The position numbers were made by a program, and so were the translations under genes. 64,000 bases of DNA from Ignavibacteriaceae bacterium (GTDB lineage Bacteria; Bacteroidota; Ignavibacteria; Ignavibacteriales; Ignavibacteriaceae), in assembly GCA_013360295.1 (NCBI GenBank), contig JABWCL010000025.1, positions 1-64,000 of the forward strand. Direction: 5' to 3'. Under the pieces are notes generated by a model. That model was not told where the DNA came from and made no database searches. It saw only the letters and a program-made list of their open reading frames with translations. Within the stretch, counting starts at the first letter, position 1. Each line of letters begins with the position of its first letter. Shown in pieces: positions 1-7,168 of the stretch.

Positions 1-23
1 CGATGCACTGAGCCCGTCGAAGT

Positions 24-92
24 GGGAGGCCGGGAGGGGTTATCGAAACAAATATTAAGCAATCACTTATGGTACCGGCTCTGCTGGTTTAT
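24..92 (+). repeat. Dispersed 69-bp intergenic repeat, copy A
   Basis: This segment matches the reverse complement of 60123-60191 over 69 bases with four mismatches and no gaps that I can find by eye. It begins GGGAGGCCGGG and ends GCTGGTTTAT. It lies in non-coding DNA upstream of the first gene. The bases just before it (CACTGAGCCCGTCGAAGTG) resemble the short extragenic repeats common in Bacteroidota genomes. No ORF or terminal inverted repeat is associated with it, so it is a small dispersed repeat and not a complete insertion sequence. Confidence 0.8.
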
Positions 93-264
93 GAATTAAG
101 AATTAAAAATTAAGAATAATTTTTGTAGTTAAAAGTTAAGAGTTAATATCACCTTTTAACGCTTATACCTTTGGAGGGTACAGAAATTTATTGAAACTTG
201 TTATTAATACTATTTAAAATGTAAACCATTGATCATACGTTCTTAAAATAAATTATTTAATATT

Positions 265-1374
265 ATGATATCCGCTATTTTTTCCGTTTTTTTGTTTATA
301 CATTCACTGATTCATATCGTCGGTTTTGTGAAGGCAATTAAACCGGATGTGCTTCCGCAAGTGAAAATGAGTATTTCACGCCCCGGGGGACTGCTGTGGT
401 TCGTCGCATCTGATTTCCTCCTTTTTACTTTTGTTGCTTTTATCGCGGGTGTAGACTGGTGGTGGATCCTCGCGATACCGGCGCTTCTTTTATCACAGGT
501 ATTAATTATCGTTTTTTGGAGCGACGCTAAGTTCGGCACACTTTTTAATGTCATCCTGCTGTTTGCAGTGATACTGGGTTATGGCACCTGGTCATTTAAC
601 AGAATGGTTGAAAATGATTTTGAAGCAATTAAGGTAAACTTGCCTGAAAAGATTCCTGTCATTACGGAAGAGTCAATCGGTTCACTCCCCCCTGTTATTC
701 AAAGGTGGATTATAAAAAGTAACGCCGTCGGCAAAGAGATTGCTTACAGTATTTTATTAACCCAATCGGGAAAAATGAAACCGGACACCGCAGGTGAATG
801 GATTCCTTTTATTGCTAAGCAATATTTTACAGTTCAGCAGCCGGCATTTATCTGGGCTGTTGATGTGGATATGATGCCGGGCTTCTTTCTTGCCGGCAGG
901 GATTACTTCAAAGACGGCAGGGGTCATATGTTAATTAAAGCGCTGGCCCTGGCACCGGTTGCCGACAGCAAAGGACCGGAAGTCGACCAGGGAACGATGC
1001 TCAGGTATATGGGGGAAATGGTGTGGTTCCCTTCCGCAGCACTTGCCTCATATATTAGATGGGAAGAAGTTGATTCAGTTACCGCTATCGGATATATGGA
1101 TATTGGAGGAATGGATGTAAAAGGTAAATATACTTTTTCTCCCGATGGTGATTTCATCCGCCTTGAGGCAGAACGCTATTATTACCGCGACACGGGTTCA
1201 ACACTTGAAACCTGGATAGTGGAAGCCAAACCCGACGGGTACAAGGTCTTCGAGGGAATCCGGATTCCCGCGGTTAATGAGGTTACCTGGCGTTTTAAGG
1301 ATGGTGATTATAAGTGGCTGAAATTAGAAATCACCGGTCTAAGTATTAACCCGGATATTGATTCTTTTAAATAA
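265..1374 (+). CDS. DUF6544-like membrane-anchored protein of unknown function
   Basis: A 369-residue protein. The first roughly 110 residues contain about three hydrophobic membrane segments, including one around the run VDWWWILAIPALLLSQV. The rest is a soluble domain with a conserved-looking stretch MLRYMGEMVWFPSAAL followed by IRWEEVD, which I associate with the DUF6544/DUF6920-type family of unknown function. The soluble part (about 140-369) ends in beta-rich sequence. The start at 265 is an ATG; no clear Shine-Dalgarno precedes it. It stands alone, with a 583-bp gap before the next operon. Function unknown; family assignment is from memory and moderately sure. Confidence 0.75.
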   Translation: MISAIFSVFLFIHSLIHIVGFVKAIKPDVLPQVKMSISRPGGLLWFVASDFLLFTFVAFIAGVDWWWILAIPALLLSQVLIIVFWSDAKFGTLFNVILLFAVILGYGTWSFNRMVENDFEAIKVNLPEKIPVITEESIGSLPPVIQRWIIKSNAVGKEIAYSILLTQSGKMKPDTAGEWIPFIAKQYFTVQQPAFIWAVDVDMMPGFFLAGRDYFKDGRGHMLIKALALAPVADSKGPEVDQGTMLRYMGEMVWFPSAALASYIRWEEVDSVTAIGYMDIGGMDVKGKYTFSPDGDFIRLEAERYYYRDTGSTLETWIVEAKPDGYKVFEGIRIPAVNEVTWRFKDGDYKWLKLEITGLSINPDIDSFK

Positions 1375-1675
1375 ATCTGAACCAGTTTAAACTAACGAAT
1401 CACTGACGTTTGGGGTAATGCCGGCACTTCGATACGTCCGGGCAAATTGAGAGCTGAATATCCTTCGGGGGATCCTATTGGGGAGCGACGGGGACTTTTC
1501 GGCAACCTCAGGTTCATCACCTAAAATATTTTTTCTTCCCAGGTGAGGTTTTCAATTTGGGTTCAATTTTTCAAACGATCTAATTAATACCAGCATTTTC
1601 GAAGGTGACAAACTCATATCCATAAGGAAGGTTCCTTCATACCCTTAATTAAACACAAGCCGCAAAATTGTTTAT

Positions 1676-1712
1676 AAATTCAACACTTCTTCAGCGCTAT
1701 AGTGTTGAATTT
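1676..1712. promoter_or_regulatory. Perfect 12-bp inverted repeat, possible operator
   Basis: AAATTCAACACT (1676-1687) and AGTGTTGAATTT (1701-1712) are exact reverse complements separated by 13 bases. A further half-site TTTCAACACT lies at about 1736-1745. The arms flank a TCAGCGCTA-containing loop. There is no T-run after it, so a terminator is less likely than a binding site for a dimeric regulator of the downstream redox operon. That role is inference. Confidence 0.4.
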
Positions 1713-1892
1713 CCCATCACTGTGGAGTTGAAAATTTCAACACTCATAAATCATTGTTTTATAATCATTTACACAATATGTTTAATTTTTCGCCAAATTC
1801 GCTGTAAGGAAATTCAACAATAATTTCATCCTCATCGAGTAACTTTTCAACAATAACCGCAAAAATAGGCTAAAATCAACGTTTTTACACTT

Positions 1893-1908
1893 CGGCACGG
1901 AATTTGAA
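1893..1908 (+). promoter_or_regulatory. Candidate sigma-54 promoter upstream of redox operon
   Basis: CGGCAC-N5-TTGAA occurs 50 bases before the first gene of the redox operon. It has the GG of the -24 element and the correct spacing, but the -12 element reads TTGAA instead of TTGCA/T, losing a usually invariant C. No good TAnnTTTG match is seen nearby. The call is therefore weak. Confidence 0.25.
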
Positions 1909-1957
1909 TATATAGGGTAAACTTTAACATACAATCATTTTATTTGGAGTATCTATC

Positions 1958-2620
1958 ATGGTCGCATTATTTGTAGTATTAACTTTCATCCTTTTCATCG
2001 CGATTGATTTCTTTGTATTGAAATCGCAGGGCAAGCAGCATCCGGCTTTTATGTCAGCTCACGTTTTTGACAGAAGCAGCATCTTCTTCCCGGCTGACGC
2101 AATGTTAGCAAAAGGCCACATGTGGCTTAAACAATTAAAAGACGGATTTGTCCGCCTCGGCATTGACGAATTCATTCTTAAGGCAACCGGCCCCTTCACC
2201 CTCAGCACGCTGAAGAAAGAAGGCGAACAGGTTCAGAAAGGTGAACCCCTAATGGTTGCTCAGTTCGGAAAACACTCTGTTACTTTCCGCTCCCCCGTTA
2301 ACGGCACAATCGGAAACATAAACAAAAACCTCGTTGGTAAAAAAGTTACTGATCCTTATGATACCGACTGGGCAGTTTCCTTCAGGCCTATAGATGGCGT
2401 TAACCAGCTTTTCTCTAATATGAAGAGCGGCAAGAAAGCCACCGAAATATTAAAAGATGAATTCAACCGTTTCAAGGATTTCTTAAGCTTCCACTCAGGT
2501 GAACCCGAATTAGCCGGTGTTACAATGGCTGACGGCGGAAATATTGTTGAGGGAGTTCTCAATAACTTCAACGATGAAACCGTTAGTGATTTCGAAAAGA
2601 AATTCCTCGATATCGAATAA
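1958..2620 (+). CDS. Membrane-anchored glycine-cleavage-H-like protein
   Basis: First gene of a four-gene redox operon. One N-terminal membrane helix (residues about 2-22) is followed by a lipoyl/biotinyl-like beta domain: GEQVQKGEPLMVAQFG, then SPVNGTIGNIN, the turn typical of GcvH. At the place where GcvH carries its lipoylated Lys (SVKA) this protein has SVTF, so classical lipoylation looks unlikely. The C-terminus has the motif AGVTMADGG, which is shared with the fourth gene of the operon. GGAG lies seven bases before the ATG. H-like proteins next to HybA/HybB-type subunits are known from several anaerobes, but their role is not clear to me; a structural or assembly part of the membrane complex is my inference. 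Confidence 0.75.
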   Translation: MVALFVVLTFILFIAIDFFVLKSQGKQHPAFMSAHVFDRSSIFFPADAMLAKGHMWLKQLKDGFVRLGIDEFILKATGPFTLSTLKKEGEQVQKGEPLMVAQFGKHSVTFRSPVNGTIGNINKNLVGKKVTDPYDTDWAVSFRPIDGVNQLFSNMKSGKKATEILKDEFNRFKDFLSFHSGEPELAGVTMADGGNIVEGVLNNFNDETVSDFEKKFLDIE

Positions 2621-2650
2621 TTCGTCTTATAGGTATAAGGAAAAATCGTC

Positions 2651-3418
2651 ATGGCAACAACTCAGAAAGCATTATTATTCGACGCTGTTCTTTGCGTAGG
2701 CTGCGGTGAATGTTACAACGCCTGCAAAGAAGTTAACAAACTCCCGGAAACAAACAGCGATCCATTAAAAGACCATCTTTCAAGTGAAACATACACTTCG
2801 CTGGAAGATCACAACGGAATATACAGCCGTAAACTCTGTATGCACTGCGTGGAACCTACCTGTGTAAGCGTATGCCCGGTAGGCGCGTTCACAAAGACTG
2901 AACTTGGCCCGGTTATTTATGACCAGGACAAATGTTTCGGATGCCGTTACTGTATGCAGGCGTGCCCGCACAACATCCCGCGTTATGAGTGGGACAGGGC
3001 TTTTGATCCGCGCGTACGTAAGTGCACCATGTGCTACGACAGAGTTAAAAACGGTGAAGCCACCGGTTGTGCTGATGCCTGCCCGGCAGAAGCAACAATA
3101 TTCGGCGATAAGGATGAACTTATTAAGATCGCGCGTCAGAGGATTGAAGATTCGCCTGATTCTTACTATCCCGAGATATACGGACTTAAAGAAGCCGGCG
3201 GTACAAATGTACTTGTTATCTCACCAGTTCCCTTTGATAAACTCGGATTCGCACGTAATCTTCCGCAGGAGCCGCTGCCAAATTACACGGCAAAAGCTCT
3301 TGAGAAAATCCCTGCTATTGTTTCAGTCGGCGGCGTATTCCTCGGCGGAATGTACTGGCTGACAAAACGTAAAAATGAAATTGCACGCGAAGAAAAGTCG
3401 AACGGAAAGGAGAACTAA
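2651..3418 (+). CDS. HybA-type 4Fe-4S ferredoxin subunit
   Basis: A 255-residue electron-transfer protein of the HybA/HmcB/NrfC group. Sixteen cysteines in four groups would hold four [4Fe-4S] clusters: CVGCGECYNAC (C15, C18, C21, C25), CMHCVEPTCVSVC, CFGCRYCMQAC, and the last group CTMC with its partner CADAC. A hydrophobic helix near the C-terminus (about residues 222-238, IVSVGGVFLGGMYW) should tie it to the membrane, as in HybA. No Tat signal is visible at the N-terminus (MATTQKALLF), so the side of the membrane on which it works is uncertain. Its stop is followed after one base by the ATG of the HybB-like gene, implying a stoichiometric complex that passes electrons to or from quinone. 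Confidence 0.9.
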   Translation: MATTQKALLFDAVLCVGCGECYNACKEVNKLPETNSDPLKDHLSSETYTSLEDHNGIYSRKLCMHCVEPTCVSVCPVGAFTKTELGPVIYDQDKCFGCRYCMQACPHNIPRYEWDRAFDPRVRKCTMCYDRVKNGEATGCADACPAEATIFGDKDELIKIARQRIEDSPDSYYPEIYGLKEAGGTNVLVISPVPFDKLGFARNLPQEPLPNYTAKALEKIPAIVSVGGVFLGGMYWLTKRKNEIAREEKSNGKEN

Positions 3419-3419
3419 A

Positions 3420-4541
3420 ATGAATAAGATAACTAACAACGCCTGGAAAATCATCGGTATTATTATTGTCGCGGTTGGACTGTATTCAACTGTTGTAAGG
3501 TTCACTCAGGGCCTCAAAGTATCCACCAACCTGAGCGATGCATTCCCCTGGGGAATGTGGATCGGCTTTGATATCCTCTGCGGAGTAGGGCTTGCGGCCG
3601 GCGGCTTTACTATATGCGCGGCGGTGTATATTTTCAATCTGGAAAAATACCACCCCCTCGTACGCCCTTCGGTCCTGACCGCATTCCTCGGTTATGTGCT
3701 GGTCATCTTTGGCCTGCTTTTCGATCTTGGCAAGCCGTATAATGTCTGGCACGCGATAATAATGTGGAACCCCCGTTCCGTAATGTTTGAGGTTGCCTGG
3801 TGCGTGATGCTATATACAACCGTTCTCTTCCTTGAATTCAGTCCGGTTGTTTTCGAAGGCCTTAAGTGGCAGAAATTACAAAAATTCATGAAAGCCGTAA
3901 CTATACCTTTGATCATACTCGGTATTTTACTTTCAACGCTTCACCAGTCTTCACTTGGGTCGTTATTCCTGATAATCCCCACGAAGATGCACCCGCTCTG
4001 GTATTCATCGTATCTGCCGTTATTTTTCTACCTGAGCGCTATCGCGACGGGACTCTCAATGGTAATCTTTGAATCGTACCTGAGCGCGAGGGCTTTCAAC
4101 AAGGGAATTGAAATGCACCTTCTTTCAAAAGTTGCATTTGCCAGTGTTGTTGTCCTCTTGCTTAACCTGGCTCTCAGAGTCGGCGATCTTCTCTGGAACA
4201 ATAAACTGGAATACCTGATCACATTCAGTGAAGCAGCGGTTTGGTTCTATGCCGAGATAATAATTGGAAGTATCATCCCTGCTTTTATTCTTCTCTCCAA
4301 GGAGAACAGGGAAAAGAAAACCATGCTCTATTTCTCTTCAGTGCTGATTATTGCGGGTTTCCTTTTCAACAGACTGAACGTAAGCATCACGTCAATTACA
4401 ACACAGACCGGCGTGGAGTACTTCCCAAGCTTCTACGAGATCTCCGTAACACTTATGCTGGTTGTGCTTGGTATGTACGCTTTTAAGCTTGCAGTGAAAT
4501 ACCTGCCGGTGTTTTCAGAACACGAAACAGCACACAAATAA
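3420..4541 (+). CDS. HybB/NrfD-family membrane quinone-interacting protein
   Basis: A 373-residue integral membrane protein with about ten hydrophobic helices, of the NrfD/PsrC/HybB family that exchanges electrons between an iron-sulfur partner and menaquinone. Family-like stretches include PWGMWIGFDILCGVGLAAGG near the N-terminus, DLGKPYNVWHAIIMWNPRS and HQSSLGSLFLIIPTKMHPLW. The open frame extends 15 codons upstream, but the ATG at 3420 is preceded by AAAGGAGAACTAAA, a good ribosome site, and sits directly after the HybA-like stop, so 3420 is chosen. No hydrogenase large or small subunit or molybdopterin oxidoreductase is encoded nearby. Confidence 0.9.
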   Translation: MNKITNNAWKIIGIIIVAVGLYSTVVRFTQGLKVSTNLSDAFPWGMWIGFDILCGVGLAAGGFTICAAVYIFNLEKYHPLVRPSVLTAFLGYVLVIFGLLFDLGKPYNVWHAIIMWNPRSVMFEVAWCVMLYTTVLFLEFSPVVFEGLKWQKLQKFMKAVTIPLIILGILLSTLHQSSLGSLFLIIPTKMHPLWYSSYLPLFFYLSAIATGLSMVIFESYLSARAFNKGIEMHLLSKVAFASVVVLLLNLALRVGDLLWNNKLEYLITFSEAAVWFYAEIIIGSIIPAFILLSKENREKKTMLYFSSVLIIAGFLFNRLNVSITSITTQTGVEYFPSFYEISVTLMLVVLGMYAFKLAVKYLPVFSEHETAHK

Positions 4542-4564
4542 TTTATTTCAGAAAGAATATTGAA

Positions 4565-5266
4565 ATGGCCGATAACAGTAATATGAGCAGTTTTGAAGGA
4601 TTGCAGTGCATCTGGATGAAATCCGGCCTTGTTGAATACAAACTATGCGACAAGAACTTCGACTGCGACAACTGCTACTTCCACTCAGTGATGAGGAATA
4701 AGCAGGCTGTTGTCGAAGACTCGAAGTACAATTATGTAAACAACCTGCTCCATACGATCACTTCCGCACAAAAAGAACGCGGAGTGATCTATATAAACGG
4801 CGGATTTACATTAAAGAAACTGTTCAACAACACTTATTTCATCGGCATTTCAAAGCTGATTACCGACCTGCTTAAAGTGGATTCTGTCACGGTCATTGAC
4901 AGCCACAAGAAAAACTATGAGCCGGGTGAACCTTTCCTGACGGTAACAGGATACTGGGGGACTAAAACAATCAACGCGCCATTCCGGTTTACAATGCTGG
5001 ACTTGAACACAAAGAGCGGTCCGTTCAAACCGGGTTCGAAGTGGGCGGGAATGATTAAAGTACAGGATGAATGCCTTAAGCCGCATATCAGCAGCGACGA
5101 TGACTACAAGGCAATGAACGCTGAAGTTTATAAAATAATTCTTGAAGAGACTCATACTGAACACTACGCGGGTCTGACCATGCACGACGGAGGCGCTCAT
5201 ATTGATTCTCTCGAGAAATTACTTGGGAAGGAATTGTTCGATAAAGTTTTGAGACTGCTTTTCTGA
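4565..5266 (+). CDS. CxxC-containing H-like protein, paralogue of first operon gene
   Basis: A 233-residue protein ending the redox operon, 23 bp after the HybB-like gene. Near the N-terminus it has WMKSGLVEYKLC, followed by FDCDNC, a cysteine motif (C-x5-C-x2-C) that I associate with H-like and sensor proteins in similar redox clusters. It probably binds a metal or acts by thiol chemistry. The middle (GEPFLTVTGYWG) resembles a much diverged lipoyl-like fold, and the C-terminus AGLTMHDGG matches the C-terminal motif of the protein at 1958. A broken copy of its last 40 codons plus downstream hairpin occurs at 12764-12953. Function unknown. Confidence 0.75.
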   Translation: MADNSNMSSFEGLQCIWMKSGLVEYKLCDKNFDCDNCYFHSVMRNKQAVVEDSKYNYVNNLLHTITSAQKERGVIYINGGFTLKKLFNNTYFIGISKLITDLLKVDSVTVIDSHKKNYEPGEPFLTVTGYWGTKTINAPFRFTMLDLNTKSGPFKPGSKWAGMIKVQDECLKPHISSDDDYKAMNAEVYKIILEETHTEHYAGLTMHDGGAHIDSLEKLLGKELFDKVLRLLF

Positions 5267-5284
5267 GCAGTACCATAAGACGAC

Positions 5285-5335
5285 CGGGCGTGGCCGCACC
5301 CTGCGGAGGGAAGCTGCGCCCGTTTTATTTTTAAA
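5285..5335 (+). terminator. Nested hairpin and T-rich tail after redox operon
   Basis: CGGGCG (5285-5290) pairs with CGCCCG (5317-5322), and an inner hairpin CCGCA/TGCGG (5294-5298, 5302-5306) lies within it. TTTTATTTTT follows. In the relic copy at 12905-12942 both stems carry compensating changes (CAGGTG/CACCTG outside), which supports selection on the folded form. It is either the operon terminator or a small structured RNA. Confidence 0.7.
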
Positions 5336-5533
5336 TGATCCCAACTCCAATTATTTTCATTATCATATTGGCCGTTAAATCTTAGCCGCCATCCAAAGAA
5401 TTCCCTGATTAAATATCTGTTTTTAGTTCAGAAGTTGAAATTTCCACAGCATATTGAGCAAATTTGAGGCTGGAAAGGAACCCGGTCCGGGTACCTGATT
5501 AGTTGTTGGAGTAGCATTAACTTTCTCCGCGGT

Positions 5534-6328
5534 TCAATCCCGCTTGGGTACAATTACTTTGACGGAGAGCTCAATTTTTGTTTCAAGTATTTCATTCTCT
5601 TCTTCCTGCCTTTTGATGTAATCTTCAAACATTTTTCTTTTATCCGGATACTGAACCATCAATTCCTCACACCTTTTTACAAGCCTTTTGAAAATATCTT
5701 CATTAGATCCGGCTATTTCCTCCCCCCTGATCAGAAGTTCATCCGCTACCTCCATCCCCGCTTCGGTTATCTGACGAGCTATTTCAGATTTTCGTTGGAT
5801 TAACGGATGTTTCAGGCTGCTCTCATCGCTGATGAAACCGTCATCAATTATTATTTTCCCTTTTGTGCTGAGACATTTCTTTAATGATTCAAGAGTGGTA
5901 CGGTAATCCCCAAGTACAGGTCCGATAGAACCGAGAATGATTACATCAAAATTCCTGAGTGAATGGACTTCTTCCCGGATATCACCCTGAATGAATTCAC
6001 ACAGGTGTGAGATATTCATCTCTTCGGCGCGACGGACTGCACGCTCAATGAATTCTTTTACGGCGTCAATGCCCAGGCACCGGCACCCTAACGCGGCGCA
6101 AAGTTTCAGCGATACCGCTCCCTTGCCGCAGCCAAGATCAAGAACTCTTATGTCAGGGTAATCAGAAAAGTGCTTCTTAACAATCTCGAGTATCATCTCA
6201 GGATCACTGCCGATTTCTTCAAGATCCTGCAGTATATAAGGAAGAAACGGAAAGAGTCCCTTATCCGCTCCGTCCATTGCGGTTACAACACTCTCTTCAA
6301 GCGAAACTTTTTTGTTTCCGGAGTTCAT
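5534..6328 (-). CDS. Class I SAM-dependent methyltransferase
   Basis: A 264-residue Rossmann-fold methyltransferase. Motif I is VLDLGCGKG (about residue 60), followed by the acidic end of strand 2 (CLGIDAV), FIQGDIRE as the motif II region, and FDVIILGSIGPVLGD as motif IV. The C-terminal third (about 190-264) is charged and helical (KRQEEENEILETKIEL). Its ATG directly abuts the stop of the methyltransferase at 6329-7090, so the two are probably co-transcribed and translationally coupled. The substrate cannot be told from sequence. Confidence 0.85.
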   Translation of the reverse strand: MNSGNKKVSLEESVVTAMDGADKGLFPFLPYILQDLEEIGSDPEMILEIVKKHFSDYPDIRVLDLGCGKGAVSLKLCAALGCRCLGIDAVKEFIERAVRRAEEMNISHLCEFIQGDIREEVHSLRNFDVIILGSIGPVLGDYRTTLESLKKCLSTKGKIIIDDGFISDESSLKHPLIQRKSEIARQITEAGMEVADELLIRGEEIAGSNEDIFKRLVKRCEELMVQYPDKRKMFEDYIKRQEEENEILETKIELSVKVIVPKRD

Positions 6329-7090
6329 TTATCTCTCCGCGATAACAAGCATTTCGAAATCTTCAGTTGTGAGTTTATGCTCTCTTGAGAACTCTCCCAG
6401 CCTGGCTCCGTAAATATCAATTTTAGTAAACCCAATGCTCTTAAGCAGCCAGGTGATTTCACTCGGTACATAATACCGCTCATTACATTTCAGAGATAAT
6501 TTATTTCCGTCATCATCTTCAACTTCGGTGATATTATGATCCCTGAATGTCATCAGATCGAATGTATTGCTCCGGTACGTGGCATTCCCTTCCGCGGAGT
6601 TTTCGCTGCAGAATTCCTCGACGGAATGATAGAGCGGGAAAAGCCCGTTGAGTGTTGTGAAGATAAATTTACTTTTATTCTTCAGCGCCCGCGAAACGCC
6701 ACCCAGAATCTCGAAGTTCATTTCATCGGTCTCCATAAGGGGGAATCCTCCCTCGCAAAGCATTATCGCGGCATCAAATTCATTGTCGAACGGGAGTTCA
6801 CGGGCATCAAGGCAGAGGAAGTTTACCGGAAGGTTTTTCGCTGCGGATTTCTGCTTCGCGGCGTTTATTTGTGATCCGGAAAGATCAATTCCGGTAAGGT
6901 TATAGCCGCGCGCAGCAAGTTCGATGGAATGCCGCCCGGTACCGCAGCCTACGTCAAGGATAGCGAGGGACTTATTAAAATTAAGTTCTTTCTCAATAAA
7001 ATCACACTCCCCTAAAGTTCCGGAGGTAAAGTTTTCCTTATCATACTTTCTGGCATAGTTTTCAAACAGGGTTTCATACCATTGTTTCAC
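6329..7090 (-). CDS. Class I SAM-dependent methyltransferase
   Basis: A 253-residue methyltransferase with ILDVGCGTGRHSIELA (motif I), LTGIDLSG (motif II) and PFDNEFDAAIMLCEGGF (motif IV), the pattern of the ubiquinone/menaquinone-type Methyltransf_11/25 group. The start is a GTG at 7088-7090 (GTG AAA CAA TGG); no upstream ATG is available. It lies first in a two-gene unit with the methyltransferase at 5534-6328. The pair is not alike enough to be a recent duplication. Substrate unknown. Confidence 0.85.
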   Translation of the reverse strand: MKQWYETLFENYARKYDKENFTSGTLGECDFIEKELNFNKSLAILDVGCGTGRHSIELAARGYNLTGIDLSGSQINAAKQKSAAKNLPVNFLCLDARELPFDNEFDAAIMLCEGGFPLMETDEMNFEILGGVSRALKNKSKFIFTTLNGLFPLYHSVEEFCSENSAEGNATYRSNTFDLMTFRDHNITEVEDDDGNKLSLKCNERYYVPSEITWLLKSIGFTKIDIYGARLGEFSREHKLTTEDFEMLVIAER

Positions 7091-7168
7091 TGATGATCCT
7101 TTTTTTATTTTAAAGTTTATTTAACATCCGGCCGAGTTTCTCCGGCACGGGTTTGATCACTTTTCAAT

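Larger units (their letters stand above)
1375..1957. other. Intergenic stretch with recurring TTCAACA motifs
   Basis: No gene was seen in this 583-bp gap. Its second half is AT-rich and contains several copies of TTCAACA (near 1679, 1737, 1814 and 1845), two of them arranged as a perfect 12-bp inverted repeat. It is the upstream region of the redox operon starting at 1958 and probably holds its control sites. Confidence 0.5.

Noticed and set aside
3375-3419. Upstream extension of the HybB-like gene
   Set aside because: It overlaps the HybA-like coding end and is highly basic and unlike the family; a good ribosome site precedes the ATG at 3420.
5528-5545. GCGGTTCAATCCCGC looks like a tRNA T-arm
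   Set aside because: Only four stem pairs form, no acceptor, D or anticodon arms fit around it, and the bases encode the last codons and stop of the methyltransferase on the minus strand.
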